Assembly: GCA_013140935.1 (NCBI GenBank)
Contig: JABFSD010000630.1
Location: 1-7,082 of the forward strand
DNA length: 7,082 nt
Reading direction: 5' to 3'
Source: Acidobacteriota bacterium
Lineage (GTDB): Bacteria > Acidobacteriota > Blastocatellia > RBC074
The position numbers and the translations under genes were made by a program. Shown piece by piece: positions 1 through 6,434 of this stretch (position 1 is the first letter of the stretch; each line of letters begins with the position of its first letter). The notes beneath the pieces were generated by a model that saw only the letters and a list, made by a program, of their open reading frames with translations, was not told the DNA's origin and did no database searches.

Positions 1-329
1 GCGACCAACACGATGTCTAAATCTTTCTCTTTGAGCATCGCGCGATAATCGCTGTAAGTGCGCGGCGTTTTTTTCGATTCCTGTCGCTCGGCCACTGTCG
101 CAGCGCAATCGGCGAGCAGCTTCTTGTCTACGTCACACAACGAAACGACTTCGACGGGCGCGACTTGCACCAGACGAAACAAATCGCTCTTGCCATACCA
201 GCCCGTGCCGATGAGTCCGACGCGCGCTTTCTTTTGTGCGAACTCTTCCTCGTACTTGTAATTCCTGCGCAAGACTGCCGGAGCGGCAGCCAAGCTCGCC
301 CCCGCTTGCATAAACTCTCTTCGTTTCAT
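1..329 (-). CDS. Gfo/Idh/MocA family oxidoreductase, N-terminal part (cut by left window edge)
   Basis: This is the first 109 residues of an NAD(P)-dependent oxidoreductase of the Gfo/Idh/MocA family; the rest lies beyond the left edge. The protein opens with MKRREFMQAG followed by a short Ala-rich stretch to about residue 20, which looks like a twin-arginine (Tat) export signal. A Rossmann fold then begins: a beta strand around residues 36-40, the glycine-rich loop GTGWYG at 41-46, and a second strand ending in acidic residues (CDVD, 65-68) where NAD(P) ribose is usually bound. The start at 329 is backed by AAGGAG at 344-339, nine bases upstream. Family members oxidise or reduce sugars, inositols and related polyols. 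Tat-exported versions are common in Acidobacteriota and Planctomycetota, and their substrates are mostly unknown. The catalytic Lys region (usually EKP) is not in the window, so activity cannot be judged. The gene follows the lactate-permease-like gene after a 181-base spacer on the same strand. Confidence 0.88.
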   Translation of the reverse strand, partial: MKRREFMQAGASLAAAPAVLRRNYKYEEEFAQKKARVGLIGTGWYGKSDLFRLVQVAPVEVVSLCDVDKKLLADCAATVAERQESKKTPRTYSDYRAMLKEKDLDIVLV

Positions 330-338
330 GATGCGTTG

Positions 339-344
339 CTCCTT
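339..344 (-). promoter_or_regulatory. Ribosome binding site of the Gfo/Idh/MocA gene
   Basis: The minus strand reads AAGGAG here, nine bases before the ATG at 329-327. It fixes the start of a gene whose other end is outside the window. Confidence 0.75.
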
Positions 345-359
345 GATGCCATCAGGCTA

Positions 360-373
360 ATCGTATGCACGAT
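360..373. repeat. Short inverted repeat in the leader of the Gfo/Idh/MocA gene
   Basis: ATCGT and ACGAT flank a four-base spacer (365-368), a perfect 5-bp dyad about 31 bases upstream of the oxidoreductase start codon. It could be an operator half-site pair or chance. A related but shorter dyad, ATCG-2-CGAT, lies upstream of the permease gene at 2171-2180. Confidence 0.25.
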
Positions 374-504
374 CAGCGAGGTTCGTGTTTTCGGTGAAAA
401 ATGGAGTGAATCGTAACTGCCTGCCGCACGCCCACGGCGCAACGGTTGGCACGGATTGTTGGCGCTTTCGCTCAAAGATGCAATAGCCAAGCGAGCACAT
501 ACCA

Positions 505-519
505 GCCAATTCAATTGGC
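505..519. repeat. AT-rich perfect dyad over the permease stop codon
   Basis: GCCAATT and AATTGGC are separated by a single base (512) and cover the TGA stop codon of the permease (513-511). With a one-base centre the sequence could fold only after opening inner pairs, and no T-run follows in the direction of transcription. It is recorded as a dyad, not called a terminator. Confidence 0.3.
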
Positions 520-2139
520 AGAGTGCGGAATCAGCCACGGCAACGCATACGCATAAATCATCACGATTAAGCCCACCAGACACGCCAGTGTGAGGCTATG
601 CCAAAACACGGCTTTGAAAATCGCCGCTTCGTTGCCGTGCTGTTGCGTCGCGGCGCTCGACACCACGATGGATTGCGCGTCAATCATCTTGCCCATCACG
701 CCGCCCGCCGAATTCGCCGCGCCCATCAAGATCGGGCTCAAGCCTAACTGTTCCGCCGTGACTTTTTGCAGGTTGCCGAAGAGCGCATTCGAGCCTGCAT
801 CAGTGCCGGTCAACGCTACGCCGAGCCAGCCGAGCAGCGTACCGAAAAATGGATAGAGCCAACCCGTGCCCGTCATGCTCAAGCCGAGAATCGTATCGAG
901 TCCCGAATAGCGCGTGACATAAGCCAGACCGACCATGAAGCTGATCGCCAAAATCGAAGGAATCAATTCGACCAGCGTTTGTTTGAATAGTTGCATCGTG
1001 CGTTTGAACGACAGGCCCGCCAGCAGCGCGGCGATGATGCCGCCGATGAGTACTGCGGTGCCGGGCAGGCTGATGAAATTCAAATTGGCGATGGCTTCTT
1101 CGGGCAAGGGTTGCGGCGCGACGGGCGGCATTTTCAGCACGGCTTTGTGCAACATCGGCATCGGAATCTTGAGCGAATCGAAATTCAAATACTTCGCAAT
1201 CGCGGGCAAGCCCGTCACGAAAATCAAAATCGAAGCGACGATGAACGGTGACCAGCCTTTCAATACGTCGGCGAGCGAATGTTGTGGGCTGTCAGTGACG
1301 AGTTCGCCGCTGACAGGAATAATTTCTTTGGGCTTCCAGAACTTCAGAAACACGACCATTGAGAGCAACGAAAAGATTCCGGCAGTTACGTCCACGAGGC
1401 CTACGTCTTGATAGTTCGACCAATAAAATTGCATGCCTGCGAATGAAGCGCCGCTCACCAGCAAGGCGGGCCAGACCTGAAACGTCTCGCGCCAACCGAC
1501 CATGCTGCGTACCAGCCAAAGCGGCAGGATGATCGAAAGCGGCGGCAAGATGCGTCCGGTCATCGCGCTGAATTGCAATTCGGGCAAGCCTGTCACACCC
1601 GCGAGCGTACGAATCGGATTGCCTACGCCGCCCCACGCGACGGGCGCGGTGTTGGCGATCAAACACAACACGGCGGATTGAAACGGTGGGAAGCCGAGGC
1701 CGATCAGGAAGGCTCCGGCGATGGCGACGGGAGCGCCGCCGCCGCCCGTGCCTTCGAGAAAAGCCCCGAAGCAAAACGCAATCAGGATGAGTTGCAAGCG
1801 TTTGTCGGATGACAAGCCCGCAATCGAATCTTTCATCACCTGAAACTGTCCGGTCTCGCAAGCGATGTTATAGAGAAAAATCGAAGCGACGATGATCCAC
1901 GAAACCCGCAGCATTGCGTAAATCACACCGTGTCCCGCTGAGGCGGCAATTAACGCGACGGGCATTTTGAGTACGAGCAAGGCTACGACGACAGCCATCA
2001 GCAAGCCACTCAAGGCTGAAACCCATACGCGCTTTTTCAGGACTACGAGGACAAAGAAAAGCGTCACTACGGGGAGTGACGCGACGATGGTCGAAAGAAT
2101 CCAATTCCCACAGGGGTCGTAAATTTGTTCCCAAGTCAT
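511..2139 (-). CDS. lldP: L-lactate permease (LctP/LldP) family transporter
   Basis: A 542-residue inner-membrane protein, close to the usual 530-560 residues of the family, which imports L-lactate, D-lactate or glycolate with protons. Hydrophobic segments run along almost the whole length: about residues 12-34, 39-57, 60-95, 115-150 and 155-185, then a group around 205-265, others from about 295, and a last pair near 510-535. Family landmarks are FLEGTGGGGAPVAI (127-140), NTAPVAWGGVGNPI (163-176), the loop PMLHKAVLKMPPVA in the middle, GTDAGSNALFGNLQ (445-458) and NSAGGVMGKMIDAQSI (476-491). The first two differ from the usual EGAAGFG(A/T)PVAI and NTAPVAFGA.G.PI, so the substrate may not be lactate. 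The ATG at 2139 has GGAG at 2154-2151, 11 bases upstream, a rather long spacing. The gene lies between small unrelated genes upstream and an oxidoreductase downstream. Family assignment is firm; substrate is not. Confidence 0.93.
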   Translation of the reverse strand: MTWEQIYDPCGNWILSTIVASLPVVTLFFVLVVLKKRVWVSALSGLLMAVVVALLVLKMPVALIAASAGHGVIYAMLRVSWIIVASIFLYNIACETGQFQVMKDSIAGLSSDKRLQLILIAFCFGAFLEGTGGGGAPVAIAGAFLIGLGFPPFQSAVLCLIANTAPVAWGGVGNPIRTLAGVTGLPELQFSAMTGRILPPLSIILPLWLVRSMVGWRETFQVWPALLVSGASFAGMQFYWSNYQDVGLVDVTAGIFSLLSMVVFLKFWKPKEIIPVSGELVTDSPQHSLADVLKGWSPFIVASILIFVTGLPAIAKYLNFDSLKIPMPMLHKAVLKMPPVAPQPLPEEAIANLNFISLPGTAVLIGGIIAALLAGLSFKRTMQLFKQTLVELIPSILAISFMVGLAYVTRYSGLDTILGLSMTGTGWLYPFFGTLLGWLGVALTGTDAGSNALFGNLQKVTAEQLGLSPILMGAANSAGGVMGKMIDAQSIVVSSAATQQHGNEAAIFKAVFWHSLTLACLVGLIVMIYAYALPWLIPHSAN

Positions 2140-2218
2140 ATCAGGGGATGCTCCATTGTTTTATATGTTAATCGTGCGATGAATGGCCGTAACGAATACC
2201 GAACCGAACGGTGCGCGC

Positions 2219-2248
2219 AAGCTAGCATCGGCTTGAAACAAAGGTCAA
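2219..2248 (-). promoter_or_regulatory. Possible sigma-70-like promoter of the permease gene
   Basis: The minus strand carries TTGACC (2248-2243), an 18-base spacer and TAGCTT (2224-2219), with TGC directly before the latter giving an extended -10 form. The -35 matches consensus at 5 of 6 positions and the -10 at only 3 of 6. It lies about 80 bases before the permease ATG. This is a reading by eye and unsupported by any other signal. Confidence 0.3.
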
Positions 2249-2302
2249 TGCCAGGCAGAAAAACCTGAATTTATTGATGCTGCTTCCGCCATCCGATAAT
2301 TG

Positions 2303-2317
2303 ATCCGCGATGCGGGT
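2303..2317 (-). terminator. Weak hairpin after the small protease-remnant gene
   Basis: ATCCGC (2303-2308) and GCGGGT (2312-2317) pair with one G-U around a three-base loop. In the minus direction it lies about 43 bases after the TAG stop at 2362-2360 and is followed by CAATTATC, not a true T-run. It may help end the transcript of the two small genes, but the call is weak. Confidence 0.22.
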
Positions 2318-2359
2318 TGGATGATCAAGGTGGGGGAAGTTCATGGCGTGACCTCAAGG

Positions 2360-2561
2360 CTACTGTTTTCGCACAGGTTTCTTACGGAAGCTGACGACAT
2401 CGGCATCCGAGTCTAACTCAACTTTGCAACCCTGAAACAACTTCGTGCCGAGCAAGCCTTCATCCGAGCGTTCACCCGTAGCCAAGAGAATTTCGAGATG
2501 AGGCACAAGGTCATCCGTCCACCAGCCTTGCAATTGTTTTGGTTTCATAACTATCTTTCAT
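2360..2561 (-). pseudogene. Frame-disrupted remnant of a retropepsin-like (clan AA) aspartic protease
   Basis: Two reading frames together look like the ends of a small clan AA aspartic protease. Frame one starts at the ATG at 2561-2559, which overlaps the upstream stop in the form ATGA, and gives MKDSYETKTIARLVDG before a TGA at 2513-2511. Frame two is open to the TAG at 2362-2360 and can start at the ATG at 2548, which has no Shine-Dalgarno sequence; it contains LEILLATGER, GLLGTKLFQGCKVELD and VVSFRKK. The second piece resembles the usual C-terminus of these proteases (vevLATGer.LLGt.LL.g..l.iDf). The family is normally about 110-130 residues with a catalytic DTG near residue 30-40; no DTG is present in either frame. 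I infer an internal deletion of about 50-60 codons that also shifted the frame. An alternative is an intact 62-residue protein from 2548. Family resemblance is from memory and not searched. Confidence 0.5.
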
Positions 2562-2878
2562 AACGATCTGGGGCTTCTCAGTTTGAAAGCGGCGCGATAG
2601 CCGATGCGAACGAAAAAGAACTTCTTTTCCCGATGCTTCGCGCTGGCTTGTTCGAAGGCTTCGGTCAAATCCGTTCCGAGAAAGTAATCGCCCGAATCCA
2701 CTTCGATAGCGGCAAACATGCCTGTGTGTTTCTGCTCCAACACGGCTTTGAGTTTGGTTTGATAGAGGCGCTCGCCTTTGCGCGCTACGCGCCAGCTTTC
2801 GTCATCCAACAAAGGTGGCCGCTTGGATCGCGCAGTCTTGGCAGGCTCGTTCTTATGCCGACGCAATTTCGTACTCAT
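2558..2878 (-). CDS. Small protein of unknown function (106 residues), coupled to the protease remnant
   Basis: I do not recognise a named family. The 106-residue product has a strongly basic N-terminus (residues 3-34 hold many Lys and Arg, with PP at 21-22). A predicted helix follows (about 36-50, ERLYQTKLKAVLEQKH), then a compact alpha/beta part: GMFAAIEVDSGDYFLG (53-68), a helix TDLTEAFEQASAKH (69-82), and a final strand KKFFFVRIGYRAAFKL (85-100). This plan resembles small bacterial proteins that I recall as frequent partners of clan AA aspartic protease genes, and such a remnant follows here with an ATGA overlap. The reading frame is open further upstream to 3103, but the ATG at 2878 is chosen because GAGGAAAGGAG lies seven bases before it, and the longer version would run back into the receptor gene. 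Its role, possibly within a two-gene module, is unknown. Confidence 0.72.
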   Translation of the reverse strand: MSTKLRRHKNEPAKTARSKRPPLLDDESWRVARKGERLYQTKLKAVLEQKHTGMFAAIEVDSGDYFLGTDLTEAFEQASAKHREKKFFFVRIGYRAAFKLRSPRSL

Positions 2879-2885
2879 AAATTTG

Positions 2886-2892
2886 CTCCTTT
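2886..2892 (-). promoter_or_regulatory. Strong ribosome binding site that fixes the start of the 106-residue protein
   Basis: The minus strand reads AAAGGAG, seven bases before the ATG at 2878. This near-consensus site rules out the longer in-frame extension toward 3103. Confidence 0.8.
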
Positions 2893-2903
2893 CCTCAAGC
2901 CAT

Positions 2904-2932
2904 AGCCTAAGCCGCTCGCCACAGTGAGACAA
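2904..2932 (-). promoter_or_regulatory. Possible promoter of the two small genes
   Basis: TTGTCT (2932-2927) and TAGGCT (2909-2904) are spaced by exactly 17 bases on the minus strand. The matches to consensus are modest (4 of 6 and 3 of 6). It sits between the receptor's downstream hairpin and the ribosome binding site, where a separate promoter would be expected. Confidence 0.28.
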
Positions 2933-2940
2933 GGTAACGA

Positions 2941-2973
2941 TGAGTGGAGCAGCCTTCACGCCTGCTCCACTCA
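2941..2973 (-). terminator. Perfect 12-bp hairpin directly after the TonB-dependent receptor
   Basis: TGAGTGGAGCAG (2941-2952) and CTGCTCCACTCA (2962-2973) are exact reverse complements around a nine-base loop (2953-2961). The hairpin starts five bases after the receptor's TGA at 2981-2979. On the minus strand it is followed by TCGTTACCTTG, which lacks a T-run, so it is not a textbook intrinsic terminator. It may act as a weak or factor-assisted terminator or as a 3' stabilising stem of the receptor mRNA. Confidence 0.6.
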
Positions 2974-2978
2974 CGAAA

Positions 2979-5900
2979 TCAAAACACCAGCTTGAATCCG
3001 AACTGAATCTGTCGCGGTGTGCCGACGATGCCGGTGATGGTTCCGGCATTACCTGCGCCGACGGCAGCGTTGGGCAGATCGAATTGCGTGTGGTTGAACA
3101 CATTGAAAAACTCCGTGCGGAATTGCAGTTTCAATGCTTCGACGAGTTGGAATTCCTTGAAGAGCGAGAAATCCATATTCACACGACCGGGGCCATACAA
3201 GATATTGCGTCCCGAATTGCCGTAGCTGAATTGCGCAGGCGTAGCGAACGCCGACGTATCGAACCAGCGATCAATCGTCGGATTATCAAGCACGCCGCTG
3301 CCCGTGCGATTCGGACGGCTGCCCGTGCCCGTGTTCAACGTCGAAGTATTCGCCGTCGGCGTGTAAGGCAATCCCGTCTGAAACGTATTGATACCGTTAA
3401 TTTGCCAGCCGCCCAACGCATAAGCCGCCGGGCCGCCATTGCTCAGGAATTTTTTGCCTTTGCCGAACGGCAGCGCGTAATTCCACGCGACCGTCAAACG
3501 GTGGCGAATGTCGAACGGCGAATTGCCCCGATCAGCGCGGCGATTCAACGGGTCTTGCGGCAAGGGACCGTCAGCGCCTCCGCCGAAGCTCTGCCCCACC
3601 GTATCAATCGAATGCCCCCACGTATAAGCGAGCAAGCCGCTCAAGCCCGCCGTCAAACGCTTTTCGGCGCTGAACTGAAAGGCGTGATAAGCCGCGAGTC
3701 CATCCGACACCGCCCACGTCACATCCGCCAACGTAGGCCGCACGCCAAAAAACGGACGACGATTGTTGACCGCGCCCGCGCCCGGCACGGCCTGGTTCAA
3801 GTTGTAGCTCGTGTCGAGATGGCGACCGAGATTCGCCACGTAAGAAGCCTTGAGCAAAACCGATTGCGGCAATTCGCGTTCAACGGTGAGATTGAATTGC
3901 TGCGCGTAACCAGGTTGATAGTTCGGGTCTACGCCAATGACGCTGCCGGTCGGTACGTCGGCGTTCGCCAGATTCAACGCGGGCAACGTCGGGAAGCCGT
4001 CTTGCACGCGCCGCGTCACGAAAAAGTTGCCGGGGTTGAGGCTATAGATCGGCCCAAACGGTACGTGGCGTTGCAAGCGCAACGTATTGCCGCCGTGGCC
4101 TGCTGTGTTCCAGAAAATGCCCGCGCCGCCACGCACTACAGTTTTATCAGCGATTGAATAAGCGAAGCCGAAACGCGGCGCGAAGCCTTTCTTAAACGTA
4201 TTCACGCCCGCATATTTGCTCACGCCGTTGCGTCCCGCGACCAGCACCGTCGCCGTCTTAGGATCGAAATTCGCCCAGCGATTGGCGACTTCGCTGTAAG
4301 GCGTGTCGAGTTCGTAGCGCATCCCTAAGTTGAACGTCAGCTTGCTCGTCGCGCGCCAATCGTCACCGACGTAGGCCGAGTATTCAGTGCCGCGCAAGCC
4401 TACCCACGCGAGCAGGTAATCTTGTTCGATCAGGCTCGGCGCACCCAACAGAAACGCCGCGATGACGTGGCCGCCCGCATTGTTCGCCGGATTATTCGTG
4501 ATGTTCGGCGCGAAGTTGAATCGTCCGTTACCGCGATTGGTTTGGTATTCGGTCAGGTGACGACGCCGCGCATCGAAGCCCGTTTTGATCGTATGCGCGC
4601 TGCCCGTGTATGTCAGATTGCCGACGTATTGAAAGATATTCTGACGGCGCAAGATCGGCAGCGAGCGGCTGTGGCCGATGCCTGTGTAACCCGCCGGACT
4701 GAAGATCGGCAGCCCGTCTTGCGCGTCTTGCTGATTCGCATTCGGCACGCCCAGCTTGTTGCCGAGCTTGTCGCCCGGCGCGACGTCGGCTTGCGTGAAA
4801 TCAAGTTTGAAGCGCGCGTAACCGGCCCGCACGTCCAACATCATCTTCGGCGAAATCACATGCACCCAGTTGAGCGCGAGGTGTTGCGCGGTGAGTCCTG
4901 ACGTACCGGCGAACGTGTCTTCGTTGCCGATGCCGATTGATTTGCCTACGCCTGCGAGATTGACGTTGGGGAAAGTGTAAGGATTGATCGTCGCGGTTTT
5001 CGACCAAGAATAGCGTCCGAAAAACGTATCGCGGTCGCTCTGATTGTGGTCAACGCGCACGTCGTATTGATCCCAGTTCTGCTTGCGCGTCGGCGTCGTC
5101 ACCAGATTATTCGCCAGGTTTGCGTTCGTCGGCAGCGGATAAGCGTTGATGAGTTTGGCCGTCACCGCGTCCCAACGATTTTGCGGAATCAGGTTGTTCG
5201 GAAACTGTTGCCGCGTGAAGGCCGTGCCGTTTTGCACCGTCGTGGCCGGGTCGAAAATGCCTGCCGTGATTTCGCTGAAATCGCCTTGGCGCATTTTCAC
5301 CGTCGGCACGGTGTTGACGAAAAGGCGTCCGAGGTTTTGCCGAAAGCCGTCATAGTCGCCAAAGAAAAAAGTTTTGTTCTTGATGATCGGCCCGCCAATC
5401 GCGCCGCCGAATTGGTTTTGTTGAAACTGCGGTTTCTTTTGTCCGGCGCGGTTCGAGAAAAAGTTATTCGCGTCGAGCGCACGATTGCGGATGAACTCAT
5501 ACGCCGTGCCGTGAAAGTCGTTGCCGCCTGATTTCGTGACGACGTTGACTTGTCCGCCGGGATTGCGGCCTTGTTCAGCCGAAAACAGATTGGTCTGAAT
5601 CTTGAACTCTTTGATGGCTTCGACGGCGGGACGCACGATGATCGCCAGCGTCAGACGGTCGTTGTTATCAATGCCGTCATACAAATAGTTGTTCGAGCTT
5701 TCGCGGTTGCCGTTCACAAACAACTCAGTGCCCGGACGCAGATCATCAGGCCGCGTACCGCTCATAATCGTCCCGCGCATGCCCGACCCTGCGCCGCTCA
5801 CGCCCGGACTCAAGATGGCGAGTTGCACAAAGTTGCGTCCGTTCAACGGCAAGTCTTGCACCTGACGTTCCTGAATCACGCTGCCCAGCACTGAAGACTG

Positions 5901-6284
5901 GCTTTCAAGCAGCGGCGCAGTTTCGGTAATGGTGAGAATTTCGCCAACCTGTCCGACTTGCATTTCAACGTCTACTTGCGCTCGTTGATTGACCTGCAAT
6001 TCAATCCCGCCGCGCTGGAGCTTTTTGAAGCCCGACTGCTCGATGGACAGCGAATACAATCCAGGTTGTAAACCGATGAAGCTGTAATTGCCCGCCTGAT
6101 CACTGACCACGCTGCGGCTTAGATTAGTCGCATCATTGGTGAGCGTCACTTTTGCGCCCGTGATGACTGCGCCTGATGAATCTTTTACCGTACCGACCAA
6201 ATCGGCGGTAGTGACTTGCGCGTTGGCGACAAAGGCCAAAGCCACAAGCAATAAACTGCAAGCAAGAAATCGTAGGTGTTTCAT
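2979..6284 (-). CDS. TonB-dependent receptor, Oar-like, with N-terminal carboxypeptidase-regulatory-like domain
   Basis: A 1101-residue outer-membrane importer, a normal length for acidobacterial Oar-like receptors. Residues 1-22 are a Sec signal peptide (KHLR, hydrophobic core, cleavage expected after ANA). Residues about 27-110 form a carboxypeptidase-regulatory-like (Ig-like) domain with GTVKDSSGAVITGAKV (31-46) and GNYSFIGLQPGLY (65-77). EILTITETAPLL (115-126) resembles the strand that often carries the TonB box. The plug follows: LPLNGRNF (145-152), LYDGIDNND (201-209), and GGQVNVVTKSGGNDFHG (243-259). The rest is a beta-barrel of alternating aromatic and polar residues, ending in Phe as expected for Bam-dependent insertion. 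An in-frame TTG at 6296 gives a four-residue longer version, but GGAG at 6294-6291, six bases before the ATG, selects 6284. The ligand is unknown; neighbours hint at a sugar acid or plant-derived oligomer. No frameshift or missing region is seen. Confidence 0.95.
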   Translation of the reverse strand: MKHLRFLACSLLLVALAFVANAQVTTADLVGTVKDSSGAVITGAKVTLTNDATNLSRSVVSDQAGNYSFIGLQPGLYSLSIEQSGFKKLQRGGIELQVNQRAQVDVEMQVGQVGEILTITETAPLLESQSSVLGSVIQERQVQDLPLNGRNFVQLAILSPGVSGAGSGMRGTIMSGTRPDDLRPGTELFVNGNRESSNNYLYDGIDNNDRLTLAIIVRPAVEAIKEFKIQTNLFSAEQGRNPGGQVNVVTKSGGNDFHGTAYEFIRNRALDANNFFSNRAGQKKPQFQQNQFGGAIGGPIIKNKTFFFGDYDGFRQNLGRLFVNTVPTVKMRQGDFSEITAGIFDPATTVQNGTAFTRQQFPNNLIPQNRWDAVTAKLINAYPLPTNANLANNLVTTPTRKQNWDQYDVRVDHNQSDRDTFFGRYSWSKTATINPYTFPNVNLAGVGKSIGIGNEDTFAGTSGLTAQHLALNWVHVISPKMMLDVRAGYARFKLDFTQADVAPGDKLGNKLGVPNANQQDAQDGLPIFSPAGYTGIGHSRSLPILRRQNIFQYVGNLTYTGSAHTIKTGFDARRRHLTEYQTNRGNGRFNFAPNITNNPANNAGGHVIAAFLLGAPSLIEQDYLLAWVGLRGTEYSAYVGDDWRATSKLTFNLGMRYELDTPYSEVANRWANFDPKTATVLVAGRNGVSKYAGVNTFKKGFAPRFGFAYSIADKTVVRGGAGIFWNTAGHGGNTLRLQRHVPFGPIYSLNPGNFFVTRRVQDGFPTLPALNLANADVPTGSVIGVDPNYQPGYAQQFNLTVERELPQSVLLKASYVANLGRHLDTSYNLNQAVPGAGAVNNRRPFFGVRPTLADVTWAVSDGLAAYHAFQFSAEKRLTAGLSGLLAYTWGHSIDTVGQSFGGGADGPLPQDPLNRRADRGNSPFDIRHRLTVAWNYALPFGKGKKFLSNGGPAAYALGGWQINGINTFQTGLPYTPTANTSTLNTGTGSRPNRTGSGVLDNPTIDRWFDTSAFATPAQFSYGNSGRNILYGPGRVNMDFSLFKEFQLVEALKLQFRTEFFNVFNHTQFDLPNAAVGAGNAGTITGIVGTPRQIQFGFKLVF

Positions 6285-6290
6285 GGTGGT

Positions 6291-6294
6291 CTCC
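6291..6294 (-). promoter_or_regulatory. Ribosome binding site that fixes the receptor start
   Basis: GGAG lies six bases before the ATG at 6284 on the minus strand. The alternative TTG codon at 6296 would overlap this site, so the ATG is the better start. Confidence 0.75.
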
Positions 6295-6378
6295 AAAATT
6301 AATAGGTAATGAGACTGTCCGCCTGCTTCGGCGAACGCTGCTTCCGCCCCAGAGCTAGTCCGAAAATTTAACTTGTGA

Positions 6379-6403
6379 TGCTGGCGTGGTCATTATGCCA
6401 GCA
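6379..6403 (-). promoter_or_regulatory. 7-bp dyad overlapping an extended -10-like sequence upstream of the receptor
   Basis: TGCTGGC and GCCAGCA are exact reverse complements around an 11-base spacer. On the minus strand the left arm runs into TGGCATAAT (6400-6392), an extended -10-like element, though no good -35 lies at the right distance. The dyad is 32 bases past the stop of the upstream enolase-superfamily gene and about 95 bases before the receptor ATG. It could be an operator over the receptor promoter, or a terminator of the upstream gene; the T-rich stretch TTAAATTTT begins ten bases after the stem. Confidence 0.35.
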
Positions 6404-6434
6404 ATTCATTCGAGCGCCATGCGCGGTCCGGTTA

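Noticed and set aside
435..465. Possible hairpin (GCGCAAC with GTTGGCGC) in the spacer after the permease
   Set aside because: The stem needs a bulge and a long loop and is not followed by a T-run in the direction of transcription, so it is not a credible terminator.
1292..1861. A 189-codon minus-strand frame inside the permease gene
   Set aside because: It is a shifted frame of the permease, full of Arg and without domain signals; the permease frame matches its family along the whole length.
2279..2290. The 12-mer GCTGCTTCCGCC occurs here and again at 6337-6348, both intergenic
   Set aside because: A few shared 12-mers are expected by chance in a 7-kb window of this composition, and the flanking bases do not match. 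No dyad or further copies were seen.
2558..3103. A 181-residue version of the small gene beginning inside the receptor
   Set aside because: The first 75 residues are low-complexity and overlap both the receptor's end and its hairpin, whereas the ATG at 2878 has a near-perfect ribosome binding site.
2940..4157. A 405-codon plus-strand open frame opposite the receptor gene
   Set aside because: It is antisense to the well-supported TonB-dependent receptor, is extremely Arg-rich with no recognisable domain, and lacks a ribosome binding site. It is a by-product of the receptor's codon usage.
4422..5894. Further plus-strand open frames (159, 161 and 114 codons) within the receptor gene
   Set aside because: They are antisense shadows with biased Arg, Val and Ala composition and no family features, while the opposite strand encodes a complete receptor.
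6320..6348. Imperfect direct repeat with CTGCTTC twice in the receptor leader
   Set aside because: Only seven bases repeat exactly and the surrounding match is poor, so it does not support a binding site or repeat element.
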